50,430 bases of DNA from Bacteroidales bacterium. GTDB lineage: Bacteria > Bacteroidota > Bacteroidia > Bacteroidales > WCHB1-69. How positions within the stretch are numbered: the stretch's first letter is position 1; every line of letters begins with the position of its first letter. Made by a program: the position numbers and the translations under genes. Shown here one piece after another: positions 22,662-30,210 of the stretch. The stretch spans positions 1 through 50,430 of the forward strand of contig JAGCXN010000009.1 of NCBI GenBank assembly GCA_017961265.1, given 5' to 3'. Below the pieces are notes generated by a model, which saw only the letters and a program-made list of their open reading frames with translations, was not told the origin of the DNA and ran no database searches.

Positions 22662-22671
22662 TTTTCAGTTT

Positions 22672-22872
22672 TCAATTCTCAATTTCCGCAGTCCTTGTCC
22701 GGGGCAGGGTGATGGCGATGGCGTAGCGGATGCCGCCGACTGACATATTGTATCGTTTGGCAAGGAGCCGGTACGCTTCCATCGTCTTGCTGCCGTCGGC
22801 AAGCAGATCATAATACTTTCTGATGATCCGTTCATTCCTGGACCAACGCCTGCACTTCGGACTCATACTCAC
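22672..22872 (-). CDS. Small helix-turn-helix-like early protein, 66 residues
   Basis: A basic protein (MSPKCRRWSRNERIIRKYYD) with a helix-turn-helix-like AYRLLAKRYNMSVGGIRYAI segment. It starts within the stop of the upstream gene (22,869-22,872). Probably a DNA-binding regulator. Confidence 0.55.
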   Translation of the reverse strand: MSMSPKCRRWSRNERIIRKYYDLLADGSKTMEAYRLLAKRYNMSVGGIRYAIAITLPRTRTAEIEN

Positions 22873-23087
22873 AGGTTTTTAATGTTATTCTCGCACTCAT
22901 CACGCATCGCCTTCATCTTGTTGTACAAGTCGAAGATGGGCTGGTGCCGCTGGAGGCGCGGTATGTAGCCGCGCAGCACGCCTTGCACGGTGGCAGGGGA
23001 GTAGCCGGTCTTGTCGGCTATCAGTTGGATATCATCCTTTGTGAGGCTCATTGTTTCCTCGATTGTTTTCTGTTCGTTGTCCATCAT
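22869..23087 (-). CDS. Small Cro/CII-like DNA-binding protein, 72 residues
   Basis: Residues about 19-40 (IQLIADKTGYSPATVQGVLRG) form a clear LacI/Cro-type helix-turn-helix. It is the second gene of the leftward early operon facing the repressor, the usual place of a Cro or CII protein. Overlaps both neighbours by 4 bases. Confidence 0.65.
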   Translation of the reverse strand: MMDNEQKTIEETMSLTKDDIQLIADKTGYSPATVQGVLRGYIPRLQRHQPIFDLYNKMKAMRDECENNIKNL

Positions 23088-23344
23088 CTATTGGATTTAA
23101 GTTCAAGTTTCGATTGTTTCAGCTCCTCGCTGATTTGCAAAAGTCCGTCTCTAAGCTCTTTCAGTGTGAGCTTGATTCTTGGCGATTCTTGTGTGCCACA
23201 TGGGGCAATCAACCATGACGCTTCATCAAGAGCTTTGGCGAACCTTTCCCACTCGTTATAAGTAGGGCTAATGTCCCTCCATTCATTGAGTTTTCTACTG
23301 GAGGGGAATTGTTTTACTTTCGGTTGGTTGTTCTTGTTGTTCAT
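23084..23344 (-). CDS. First gene of the leftward early operon, 86 residues
   Basis: ATG at 23,344 (MNNKNNQPKVKQFPSSRKLN) is chosen because the promoter's -7 box is at 23,408-23,415; the longer frame to 23,440 would cross it. A charged helical protein, no family recognised (C-terminus KELRDGLLQISEELKQSKLEL). Confidence 0.6.
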   Translation of the reverse strand: MNNKNNQPKVKQFPSSRKLNEWRDISPTYNEWERFAKALDEASWLIAPCGTQESPRIKLTLKELRDGLLQISEELKQSKLELKSNR

Positions 23345-23407
23345 AATCTTTATTGTTTTGAAATTATTTATTGTATTTGCCGTGCCAATTATTGTAGTTT
23401 GGCGTTG

Positions 23408-23449
23408 CAAAAATACAAAATTTTCGTAAAATATCGGCATTAACCGATA
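23408..23449 (-). promoter_or_regulatory. Leftward early promoter with palindromic operator
   Basis: -7 box TATTTTTG on the minus strand at 23,415-23,408. The perfect palindrome TATCGG-CATTAA-CCGATA (23,432-23,449) covers the -33 region, and a further TATCG half-site lies near 23,463 toward the repressor gene. An XRE repressor bound there would block the early operon. Confidence 0.65.
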
Positions 23450-23503
23450 AATTTTTAAAAATTATCGCAAGATATTATCAGTCAGAATATTAATTTTACA
23501 ACT

Positions 23504-23812
23504 ATGAAACAATTAAAGAACAACATCAAGGCACTTATCAAAGAAAAGGGGAAAACTCAAGAAGAAGTGGCCTCAGCACTCGGCATCAAACAGAATACTT
23601 TGAGCGAAAAGATTGGCAAAAACGAGAGAATCAAGTTTCAACTTATATCGGATATTGCCGATATACTTGAAATCCCGATCATTGATATTATCACCTATCC
23701 GGACAAATATGTAAAGGAGGTTAAGAAGTGCGAGAAATGCGAGGAATTAAGTCTGCAAATCAAGCACTTGAATGAATATATAGAGTTACTAAAGAAACAA
23801 ATCAAGGATTAA
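23504..23812 (+). CDS. XRE-family phage repressor
   Basis: A 102-residue protein: residues about 5-55 are an XRE helix-turn-helix (IKEKGKTQEEVASALGIKQNTLSEKIGKN), and the C-terminal half is a leucine-rich coiled coil (CEELSLQIKHLNEYIELLKKQ), probably for dimerisation. It lacks the LexA-type protease domain, so induction should not be by self-cleavage. Divergent from the early operon with the operator between them. A KKCEKCEEL CxxC could bind metal. Confidence 0.82.
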   Translation: MKQLKNNIKALIKEKGKTQEEVASALGIKQNTLSEKIGKNERIKFQLISDIADILEIPIIDIITYPDKYVKEVKKCEKCEELSLQIKHLNEYIELLKKQIKD

Positions 23813-23813
23813 A

Positions 23814-24254
23814 ATGGAAAATTGGCTGTTTCGGGCTGCTATGCCCTATTGTGTTATAATTGAAAATGGCAAGATCATTGTCCAAAACCGAAAATACAGG
23901 AATCTTTTTGAGGGGTATTTTAAGTTGCCATTGTCAACAAAAATATATGAACGTATATTGAATGATATCGCCTATGGCTTTGACGAACAATTCTCCATTG
24001 ACGGAGGTAAATTCTGGCTGTTCGATGACAGTACTATTCCCCTTACGCCAAGAGATATGGACAAAAAATTGTTGGCACAGTACTATATACGTTTGACTGC
24101 TTTACTGGATTTGTGTGACGGTGTTAGTTATACGGACAACAATACATTATTGGGTATGGATCCTGAAAAAGACGAACTAAATGCCCAGATCCGCGAGAAG
24201 GAAGCCCAGATCAAGGACTTGCATGAGATAATCAAACAATTAAGCCAGAAATAA
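23814..24254 (+). CDS. Unknown protein, paralogue of the gene at 25,251 (accessory cassette)
   Basis: 146 residues, one base after the repressor stop. It shares the start pattern MEN-LF-AAMPYCV-IE-GKI-V-N with the gene at 25,251, and both contain a DDxFSIDxGG-like block (EQFSIDGGKFWLFDDS here). The C-terminus adds a coiled coil (DELNAQIREKEAQIKDLHEI) not seen in the paralogue. No known family. Its co-transcription with the repressor suggests expression in the lysogen, as for lysogenic-conversion or defence genes. Confidence 0.7.
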   Translation: MENWLFRAAMPYCVIIENGKIIVQNRKYRNLFEGYFKLPLSTKIYERILNDIAYGFDEQFSIDGGKFWLFDDSTIPLTPRDMDKKLLAQYYIRLTALLDLCDGVSYTDNNTLLGMDPEKDELNAQIREKEAQIKDLHEIIKQLSQK

Positions 24255-24263
24255 TATATCACA

Positions 24264-25193
24264 ATGGACTTCATTACGATTGATTTTGAAACTGCTAATT
24301 CGGAAAGATGTAGCCCTTGTGAAATAGGTCTCACATTCGTTGAAAATAATGAGATAAAGGATTCTGTATCTTGGCTTATTAAGCCGATGGATAATTGTTA
24401 TGATTTTTTCAATACGGAGATTCACGGTCTTAGTGAAAAGGATACAGAAAATGAACCTGAATTTAATGTGATATGGGAAAAGGTGCATCCTCTAATCCAC
24501 AATAAATTCATTATCGCTCATAATGCGGGATTTGATATGAGTGTATTAAGGAAAACATTGGATTTGTATAATATTCCGTATCCATCATTTACGTATGCAT
24601 GTAGCTATAAATTTTCTAAAAAAACATGGCCAGGCTTGCCTTCATACAACCTGTTTTCTCTTTGTTCTTATCTTGGAATTTCTTTTCAGCATCATAGAGC
24701 AAAAAGCGATAGTCTGGCTACTGCAAAGCTATCGCTTCTGTCCTTTAATAAAATGAACGTTCAAACGGAGGATGATTTTATTCCAAAGTTGCAAACAAGA
24801 GTTGGCTGCATTTTTGATGGAGGATACAAACCTTGTCGAACTTATCACCAATCAACAAACCATTCAAAATTCGACTATAGAACGATTGTTCCTGATGTGT
24901 CTAAAATAGATGAGGACAATCTGTTTTATAAAAAAAACGTTGTTTTTACAGGTACATTATCTTCAATGAAAAGATCAGAAGCACAGCAGATTATTGCTGA
25001 TATTGGAGGGGTTAATAGCAACTCAATATCAAAAAAAACAGATTTTTTGGTTGTGGGTCAGCAGGATTATCGGATTGTTGGAGAGGACGGGATGAGTTCC
25101 AAACAAGAGAAGGCAATGGTTCTTATTAATGAGGGTTGTCCGATAGAAATTCTTTCGGAAGAAGATTTTATTAAAAACATTCAAAAAGATTAA
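24264..25193 (+). CDS. DEDDh 3'-5' exonuclease with C-terminal BRCT domain
   Basis: Residues 1 to about 170 are a DnaQ-like exonuclease: ExoI DFITIDFETAN (D6/E8-type), ExoII IIAHNAGFDMSVL, ExoIII HHRAKSDSLATA (His and Asp). Residues about 225-305 are a BRCT domain (KKNVVFTGTLSSMKRSEAQQIIADIGG...SKKTDFLVVG). The pair occurs in bacterial epsilon-like proteins. The gene is clearly more AT-rich than the flanking phage genes, which suggests separate acquisition. Lying between two paralogous unknown genes, it may form a small accessory or defence module. Confidence 0.82.
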   Translation: MDFITIDFETANSERCSPCEIGLTFVENNEIKDSVSWLIKPMDNCYDFFNTEIHGLSEKDTENEPEFNVIWEKVHPLIHNKFIIAHNAGFDMSVLRKTLDLYNIPYPSFTYACSYKFSKKTWPGLPSYNLFSLCSYLGISFQHHRAKSDSLATAKLSLLSFNKMNVQTEDDFIPKLQTRVGCIFDGGYKPCRTYHQSTNHSKFDYRTIVPDVSKIDEDNLFYKKNVVFTGTLSSMKRSEAQQIIADIGGVNSNSISKKTDFLVVGQQDYRIVGEDGMSSKQEKAMVLINEGCPIEILSEEDFIKNIQKD

Positions 25194-25250
25194 AAGATAA
25201 GGACATACAGGTAAACATTCTATTAGAGATATTAAGCAACAAATAGGATT

Positions 25251-25589
25251 ATGGAAAATTATCTTTTCGAGGCCGCAATGCCCTATTGCGTTGATATAGA
25301 AAAAGGGAAGATCAGAGTTCTGAACAAGCATGATGAACCGCTGTTTGTCGGAGCACTTCCCAAAAAATTTTCACTGGACAAGGTGTTTGACTTCGCTGAA
25401 CTCCCTGATGACGATTTCAGTATAGACACCGGCGGACGCATCTATCTGTACAATTATACGCCGGTAGGAGAAAGCGAGAGGATCTTCCAGTACGATGACC
25501 TTGTAGGCTACTATCTGCGGCTGACCCACCTAATGGAATTTTGTGCGGGCCTCCAGCCGGCAGGCGCAAATCCGCTGCTTAAGAGATAG
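25251..25589 (+). CDS. Unknown protein, paralogue of the gene at 23,814
   Basis: 112 residues. MENYLFEAAMPYCVDIEKGK matches the N-terminus of the protein at 23,814, and DDDFSIDTGGRIYLYNYTP matches its central block; both then have a YY-RLT-L--FC helix (YYLRLTHLMEFCAG / YYIRLTALLDLCDG). It lacks the coiled-coil tail. It is the last phage gene before the border. Confidence 0.7.
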   Translation: MENYLFEAAMPYCVDIEKGKIRVLNKHDEPLFVGALPKKFSLDKVFDFAELPDDDFSIDTGGRIYLYNYTPVGESERIFQYDDLVGYYLRLTHLMEFCAGLQPAGANPLLKR

Positions 25590-25669
25590 GGGTGAAAATG
25601 TGGGAAAAATGCGAAAAATGCGGAAAGCGGATGCCCTTAACAACTATCTTAAAATTACGCAAATATCTG

Positions 25670-25694
25670 TGTGGCGGGAATTTAGCCCGCCACA
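25670..25694 (+). terminator. Perfect hairpin after the last phage gene
   Basis: TGTGGCGGG (25,670-25,678), 7-base loop, CCCGCCACA (25,686-25,694). No T-run follows, so termination would be weak, or the palindrome is a border element. CCCGCCACA recurs as a direct repeat at 25,797-25,805. Confidence 0.6.
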
Positions 25695-25784
25695 GTTCCA
25701 CGTCCAAAACGTGCCAAAACGAGCAATTTTAACAAATGTAAATAATTGATAATCAAATTAGTTATGAGAAAAAAACAGCCTTTT

Positions 25785-25805
25785 TCGGGTCTCGATCCCG
25801 CCACA
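25785..25805. other. Candidate attachment-site region, T-arm-like sequence
   Basis: TTCGGGTCTCGATCCCGCCAC resembles a tRNA T-arm and 3' end with one extra base in the T-loop (usual GGTTCGATCC). Phages often integrate into tRNA 3' ends, leaving such a piece at one border. Without the left end the pairing repeat cannot be tested, and the fold could be a plain hairpin (CGGG/CCCG). Confidence 0.2.
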
Positions 25806-25810
25806 AAAAG

Positions 25811-25851
25811 CAGCCGGAACATTCCCAAAACAAGTGTTTCGGCTGTTTTGT
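25811..25851. terminator. Bidirectional terminator at the prophage/host border
   Basis: CAGCCGGAACA (25,811-25,821) pairs with TGTTTCGGCTG (25,835-25,845, one G-T pair); T-rich runs follow on both sides (TTTTGTTTTTT rightward, CTTTTTGT leftward). It shields the host gene from phage transcription. Confidence 0.82.
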
Positions 25852-25877
25852 TTTTTCCCATTTTTAATGTACATTTG
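25847..25877 (+). promoter_or_regulatory. Promoter of the glycogen synthase/phosphorylase gene
   Basis: TTTG at 25,847-25,850, exactly 19 bases, TACATTTG at 25,870-25,877: an ideal Bacteroidota promoter, with the ATG at 25,915. It overlaps the T-run of the border terminator. Confidence 0.85.
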
Positions 25878-25914
25878 CAGTCTGTTTTTGTAAAATGCAA
25901 TAGACTGATATTCA

Positions 25915-28900
25915 ATGAAAAAAGCCGACTACATTTTTGAAACGAGCTGGGAAATCTGCAATAAGGTAGGGGGAATTTATACGGTTCTCTCCACCAAAGC
26001 CCTCACCATCGTCAACGAATATAAAAACAATTACATCTGCATCGGGCCGGACCTGTCGAAGGATGTCGGCACGAACGACGACTTTGAGGAGGACTTGGCC
26101 TTGTACCGCAACTGGCGCGAAACGGCTCTCAGTGAGGGACTTCGTATCCGTATCGGCCATTGGAAGGTGGCAGGCAGCCCCGTCGTCATCTTGGTGGATT
26201 TCACCCCTTATTTCGAGAAGAAGAATGAGATCCTCACCGATCTGTGGCTCCGCTACAAGCTGGATTCCATCAGCGGGCAGTGGGACTATGTGGAACCCCT
26301 GCTGTTCGGCTACGCCGCCGGCAAGGTGATTGAAAGCTTCTACCAGTTCTATTGCAGCGCGATGGACAAGATTGTGGCGCAGTTCCACGAATGGATGACC
26401 GGTGGCGGCATCCTCTACCTTGAGCAGAATGTGCCGCAGATTGCCACCGTCTTCACCACGCACGCCACTGTGCTCGGACGCTGCATCGCCGGCAACGGAC
26501 TCCCGCTGTACGATAAGATTTTCTCGTACCCCGCCTCGGAAACCGCAGCCCGCTTTGGGGTGCAGTCGAAGTTCTCGTTGGAGAACCTCTCCGCACAGGT
26601 CGCCGACGCTTATACCACGGTGAGCCAGATCACAGACCAAGAGTGCGTCGCCTTCTTCGGCAAGCACGCCGACAATATCACCATTAACGGTTTTGAGAAC
26701 GACTTTGTGCCGCAGGGCGCATTGTACGGGCAGAAGCGCCAAGCCGCCCGCCAGCGGCTGCGGGATGTCGCCTCCGCACTCCTCCAGCAGCCCATCGCGG
26801 AAGACGCGCTGCTGGTGCTCAACAGCGGCCGTTACGAGTTCCGCAACAAAGGTATAGACCTGTTCATCCGTTCCCTCGCCGAACTGCAGGACAAGCACCC
26901 GCAGTGCGAGGTCGTGGCTTTCATTATGGTGCCCGCCGGCAACCGGGGCTGCCGTGAGGAACTGGCTCGCAAGCTGGCGGAGAACCGCCGTTTCGATACG
27001 GCCGATAATGCCGTCCTCCGCGACTATGCCACCCATACGCTACATGACCCGTACAATGATCCCATTATCAAGGAATTGAACCGTCTCAATATTGACAACG
27101 CGCCCGAAAATCGCGTCAAAGTGGTCTTCGCGCCGGTCTATCTCAACGGTCACGACGGCATCTTCAACCTCAATTATTACGACACGCTCATCGGTTTCGA
27201 CCTGACGGTCTTCCCGTCCTACTACGAGCCGTGGGGTTATACGCCGTTAGAAAGCATCGCTTTCGGGATCCCCACCGTGACGACCTCGCTCGCCGGCTTC
27301 GGCGCGTGGGTCAGCGAGAACTTTCCGTCACCGCAGGGTGTGACGGTCGTCCACCGCACTGATGACAATGATGATGCCGTCTGCACGCAGATTGTCAGCG
27401 CCATCGAGGCGTACGCAGCCCTCAGCGACAAGGAGATGGCGAAAGCTTCGTCCGACGCCAAGGAGATTGCGGCACACGCCCTTTGGAAAAACCTGTTCGC
27501 CAATTATGCCGAAGCATACAGCAAAGCTCTTGATAAGAGTGAATTGCGTTTTGAATCATTTAAAAATAAAATATCGCACGTGAATTATACCACCGTCCGT
27601 AACGAGGATGTTTCCCAGCCCAATTGGAAACGAATCACCATCAAATCGAACCTTCCTTCTAACTTGGAGAAATTGGAAGAATTAGCCAACAACCTCTGGT
27701 GGAGCTGGAACTACGAAGCCCGCGAGTTGTTTATCGAAATTGGCGGCAAGGAGCGCTGGAGCGAATTCAACGAAAATCCAGTCCATCTTTTGCAGATGCT
27801 TCCTTTGGATGTGCTGGAATCATTCAACAATAACAAGGAGTTCGTCCAGAAATTGGATCGTGTTTATGCAGATTTTAAGCAATATATGAATACGCCTTCT
27901 CCAAGAAAAGAGAAGAAGGTGGCTTATTTTAGTATGGAATTCGGCATCAGCAATGAGCTAAAGATCTATTCTGGCGGCCTTGGCATGCTGGCCGGTGACT
28001 ATTTGAAGGAGGCCAGCGACTGCAATGTCAATATGGTAGCAGTGGGGCTATTGTACCGTTGCGGTTATTTTGTGCAGCAGATTTCGCCTGCCGGTGAGCA
28101 GATCAACCTCTACCCGCAACAGAGTTTCTCGAAACTGCCAATTCATCCTGAACGGGACGAGAACGGCAACTGGCGCACCATCACGATCGCCTTGCCCGGA
28201 CGGCAGCTGTACGCCCGTATCTGGCGGGTGAACGTGGGACGTATTAAACTGTATCTGCTTGATACAGATTTGGATAAAAACTCCCACGATGACCGCGCCA
28301 TCACTGCCAACCTGTATGGTGGCGACTGGGAGAACCGTTTGAAACAGGAGCTTTTGCTCGGTGTCGGTGGCGTGCGTATGCTCAATCTGCTGGGTGAAGA
28401 GGCGGAAATTTACCACCTCAACGAAGGACATGCCTCGTTCCTGTCGCTGGAGCGTACCCATAATATTATGGAAAGTCACCATCTGCCGTTCTATTCGGCG
28501 ATGGAGTTGGTGCGTGCATCGTCGCTGTTTACCACGCACACGCCTGTGCCCGCCGGCCACGACGCCTTCAGCGAGGACATGATGCGTGTCTATTTCTCCC
28601 GCTACCCCGAGCGTGTCGGCATCAGCTGGGAGGACTTTATGGGACTGGGCCGCAAGAATGCCCGCAACGCCGACGAGAAGTTCTCAATGAGCATCCTCGC
28701 CTGCCGGTTCTGTCAGGAAGTCAATGGTGTGAGCCGCATCCACGGTCGCGTCACCCGCGACATGTTCGAGTACCTCTACGACGGACGTTTCGCCGCTGAA
28801 CTCCATATCGGCTACGTCACCAATGGTGTACACTACCCGACGTGGGCGCACAAGAAATGGCAGAAGTTCCACGAACAGATGTTTGGCAACGGCTACAAAA

Positions 28901-30150
28901 ACGATATCTCCAACGCCTCCGTGTGGGAAAAAATCGGGAATGCCAAGGATTCCGATATTTGGAATTTGAAGCAGGAACTTCGTAAAGAATTGATTGACAA
29001 TGTGAAGGAGCTTGTCGAAATCCAGATGCGCCAGCGTAACGACTCGCCGGAGCTGATTATGCAGACGGTGAAGGCCATCCGCAACGATGTGCTTACGGTC
29101 GGCTTTGCCCGCCGTTTCGCCACGTACAAACGGGCGCACCTGCTGTTCACGAACGAGGCGAAGCTCCGTTCCCTCGTCAGCGACCCCGCCCGCCCGATGC
29201 AGTTCATCTTTGCGGGCAAGGCGCATCCGCACGATAGGGCAGGGCAGGACCTCATCCGCCGTATCATCGACTTTTCGCGGAAGCCCGAATTTATCGGAAA
29301 GATCATCTTCGTGGAAAATTATGACATGATTCTGGCCAAGAAGCTGATTTCCGGTTGTGACGTGTGGCTCAATACGCCGACGCGCCCGCTGGAGGCTTCC
29401 GGCACGAGCGGTGAAAAGGCTGTGATGAATGGTGTGCTCAACTTCAGTGTCCTTGACGGCTGGTGGGCTGAAGGGTACGTCCCCAGTGCCGGTTGGGCAG
29501 TGGACGAACAGATCACCTACACCGACAACCGTCGTCAGGACGAGTTGGATGCCGCTAACCTGTTCTATACCTTTGAGGAACAGATCAAGCCTGCCTTCTA
29601 TAACCGTACGGAAGGCATCCCAACGGAATGGGTGACGATGATGAAGAACAATTTCGCCCGTATTTCGCCCCATTTCACGATGAAGCGGCAGCTGGATGAC
29701 TACTATGAGAAATTCTATAGCAAACTTTCAGAGCACACTGATTTGCTGGTGTCCAACAACTTCGAGAACCTGAACCGTCTGGTGCAGTGGAAGGGCAAGA
29801 TGCTGGCGTACTGGGGCAATATCGAAGTGATTGGCAACACGCTGCCGACAGATCCTGACAGCACCTTCTATCTTGGTGCGACGGGTACGGTGGAGATGAA
29901 AGCCAATTTGGGTAACATTTCACCTGACGATGTCAAGGTGGAATTGGTTTTCACCCGCCACGAAGGCGACCGTATGGTGTTCTTCAGCAAACATAAGTTT
30001 AACTTTGTCGGTACGGAGCACGGTATCAGCACGTTTGTCTGCACAATCAATGCGAAGGTGGCGGGCGTCTGGAACTGCGCCATCCGCATGATTCCGCAAC
30101 ATCCGCTGCTTGCCCACGATATGGAGCTGAATTTAGTGAAATGGTGCTGA
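25915..30150 (+). CDS. Glycogen synthase (GT3) - glucan phosphorylase (GT35) fusion
   Basis: A bifunctional 1411-residue enzyme that can both extend and phosphorolyse glycogen. Residues 1 to about 550 are a eukaryote-style GT3 glycogen synthase: ETSWEICNKVGGIYTVLSTK near the N-terminus and SYYEPWGYTPLESIAFGIP near residue 430. From about residue 550 the phosphorylase half follows: a DUF3417-like start (KLEELANNLWWSWNYEARELF), YFSMEFGISNELKIYSGGLG, NEGHASFL, and the PLP site EASGTSGEKAVMNGVLNFS with Lys1168. Each half is full length. The ATG at 25,915 is 31 bases after the predicted start of transcription. Confidence 0.93.
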   Translation: MKKADYIFETSWEICNKVGGIYTVLSTKALTIVNEYKNNYICIGPDLSKDVGTNDDFEEDLALYRNWRETALSEGLRIRIGHWKVAGSPVVILVDFTPYFEKKNEILTDLWLRYKLDSISGQWDYVEPLLFGYAAGKVIESFYQFYCSAMDKIVAQFHEWMTGGGILYLEQNVPQIATVFTTHATVLGRCIAGNGLPLYDKIFSYPASETAARFGVQSKFSLENLSAQVADAYTTVSQITDQECVAFFGKHADNITINGFENDFVPQGALYGQKRQAARQRLRDVASALLQQPIAEDALLVLNSGRYEFRNKGIDLFIRSLAELQDKHPQCEVVAFIMVPAGNRGCREELARKLAENRRFDTADNAVLRDYATHTLHDPYNDPIIKELNRLNIDNAPENRVKVVFAPVYLNGHDGIFNLNYYDTLIGFDLTVFPSYYEPWGYTPLESIAFGIPTVTTSLAGFGAWVSENFPSPQGVTVVHRTDDNDDAVCTQIVSAIEAYAALSDKEMAKASSDAKEIAAHALWKNLFANYAEAYSKALDKSELRFESFKNKISHVNYTTVRNEDVSQPNWKRITIKSNLPSNLEKLEELANNLWWSWNYEARELFIEIGGKERWSEFNENPVHLLQMLPLDVLESFNNNKEFVQKLDRVYADFKQYMNTPSPRKEKKVAYFSMEFGISNELKIYSGGLGMLAGDYLKEASDCNVNMVAVGLLYRCGYFVQQISPAGEQINLYPQQSFSKLPIHPERDENGNWRTITIALPGRQLYARIWRVNVGRIKLYLLDTDLDKNSHDDRAITANLYGGDWENRLKQELLLGVGGVRMLNLLGEEAEIYHLNEGHASFLSLERTHNIMESHHLPFYSAMELVRASSLFTTHTPVPAGHDAFSEDMMRVYFSRYPERVGISWEDFMGLGRKNARNADEKFSMSILACRFCQEVNGVSRIHGRVTRDMFEYLYDGRFAAELHIGYVTNGVHYPTWAHKKWQKFHEQMFGNGYKNDISNASVWEKIGNAKDSDIWNLKQELRKELIDNVKELVEIQMRQRNDSPELIMQTVKAIRNDVLTVGFARRFATYKRAHLLFTNEAKLRSLVSDPARPMQFIFAGKAHPHDRAGQDLIRRIIDFSRKPEFIGKIIFVENYDMILAKKLISGCDVWLNTPTRPLEASGTSGEKAVMNGVLNFSVLDGWWAEGYVPSAGWAVDEQITYTDNRRQDELDAANLFYTFEEQIKPAFYNRTEGIPTEWVTMMKNNFARISPHFTMKRQLDDYYEKFYSKLSEHTDLLVSNNFENLNRLVQWKGKMLAYWGNIEVIGNTLPTDPDSTFYLGATGTVEMKANLGNISPDDVKVELVFTRHEGDRMVFFSKHKFNFVGTEHGISTFVCTINAKVAGVWNCAIRMIPQHPLLAHDMELNLVKWC

Positions 30151-30167
30151 TATTCAGAAATTTTTGA

Positions 30168-30175
30168 TATTTTTG
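30168..30175 (+). promoter_or_regulatory. Promoter -7 box for trigger factor
   Basis: TATTTTTG, 35 bases upstream of the ATG at 30,211; the upstream element is unclear. It separates tig-clpP-clpX from the glycogen gene. Confidence 0.55.
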
Positions 30176-30210
30176 CACCCCTATTTTAAAAAATCATAAA
30201 TATACGATAA

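Larger units (their letters stand above)
1..25800. mobile_element. Right-hand portion of an integrated tailed-phage genome (prophage)
   Basis: Seen: terminase small and large subunits, portal, ClpP-type prohead protease, HK97-like capsid, primase-helicase, two methyltransferases and an XRE repressor lie together, nearly all on the minus strand, and end abruptly at a terminator just before host housekeeping genes. Inferred: temperate Caudoviricetes phage integrated in a Bacteroidales chromosome. The left end is outside the window; no integrase, tail-tape, lysin or holin gene was found inside, so these should lie to the left of base 1. The right border is placed between 25,590 and 25,850 from gene content only, because the matching attachment repeat cannot be seen. 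Confidence 0.9.

Noticed and set aside
25912-27036. 374-codon minus-strand frame inside the glycogen synthase half
   Set aside because: Antisense to a gene with clear GT3 motifs; similar shadows occur at 28,684-29,673 and 30,295-31,425.
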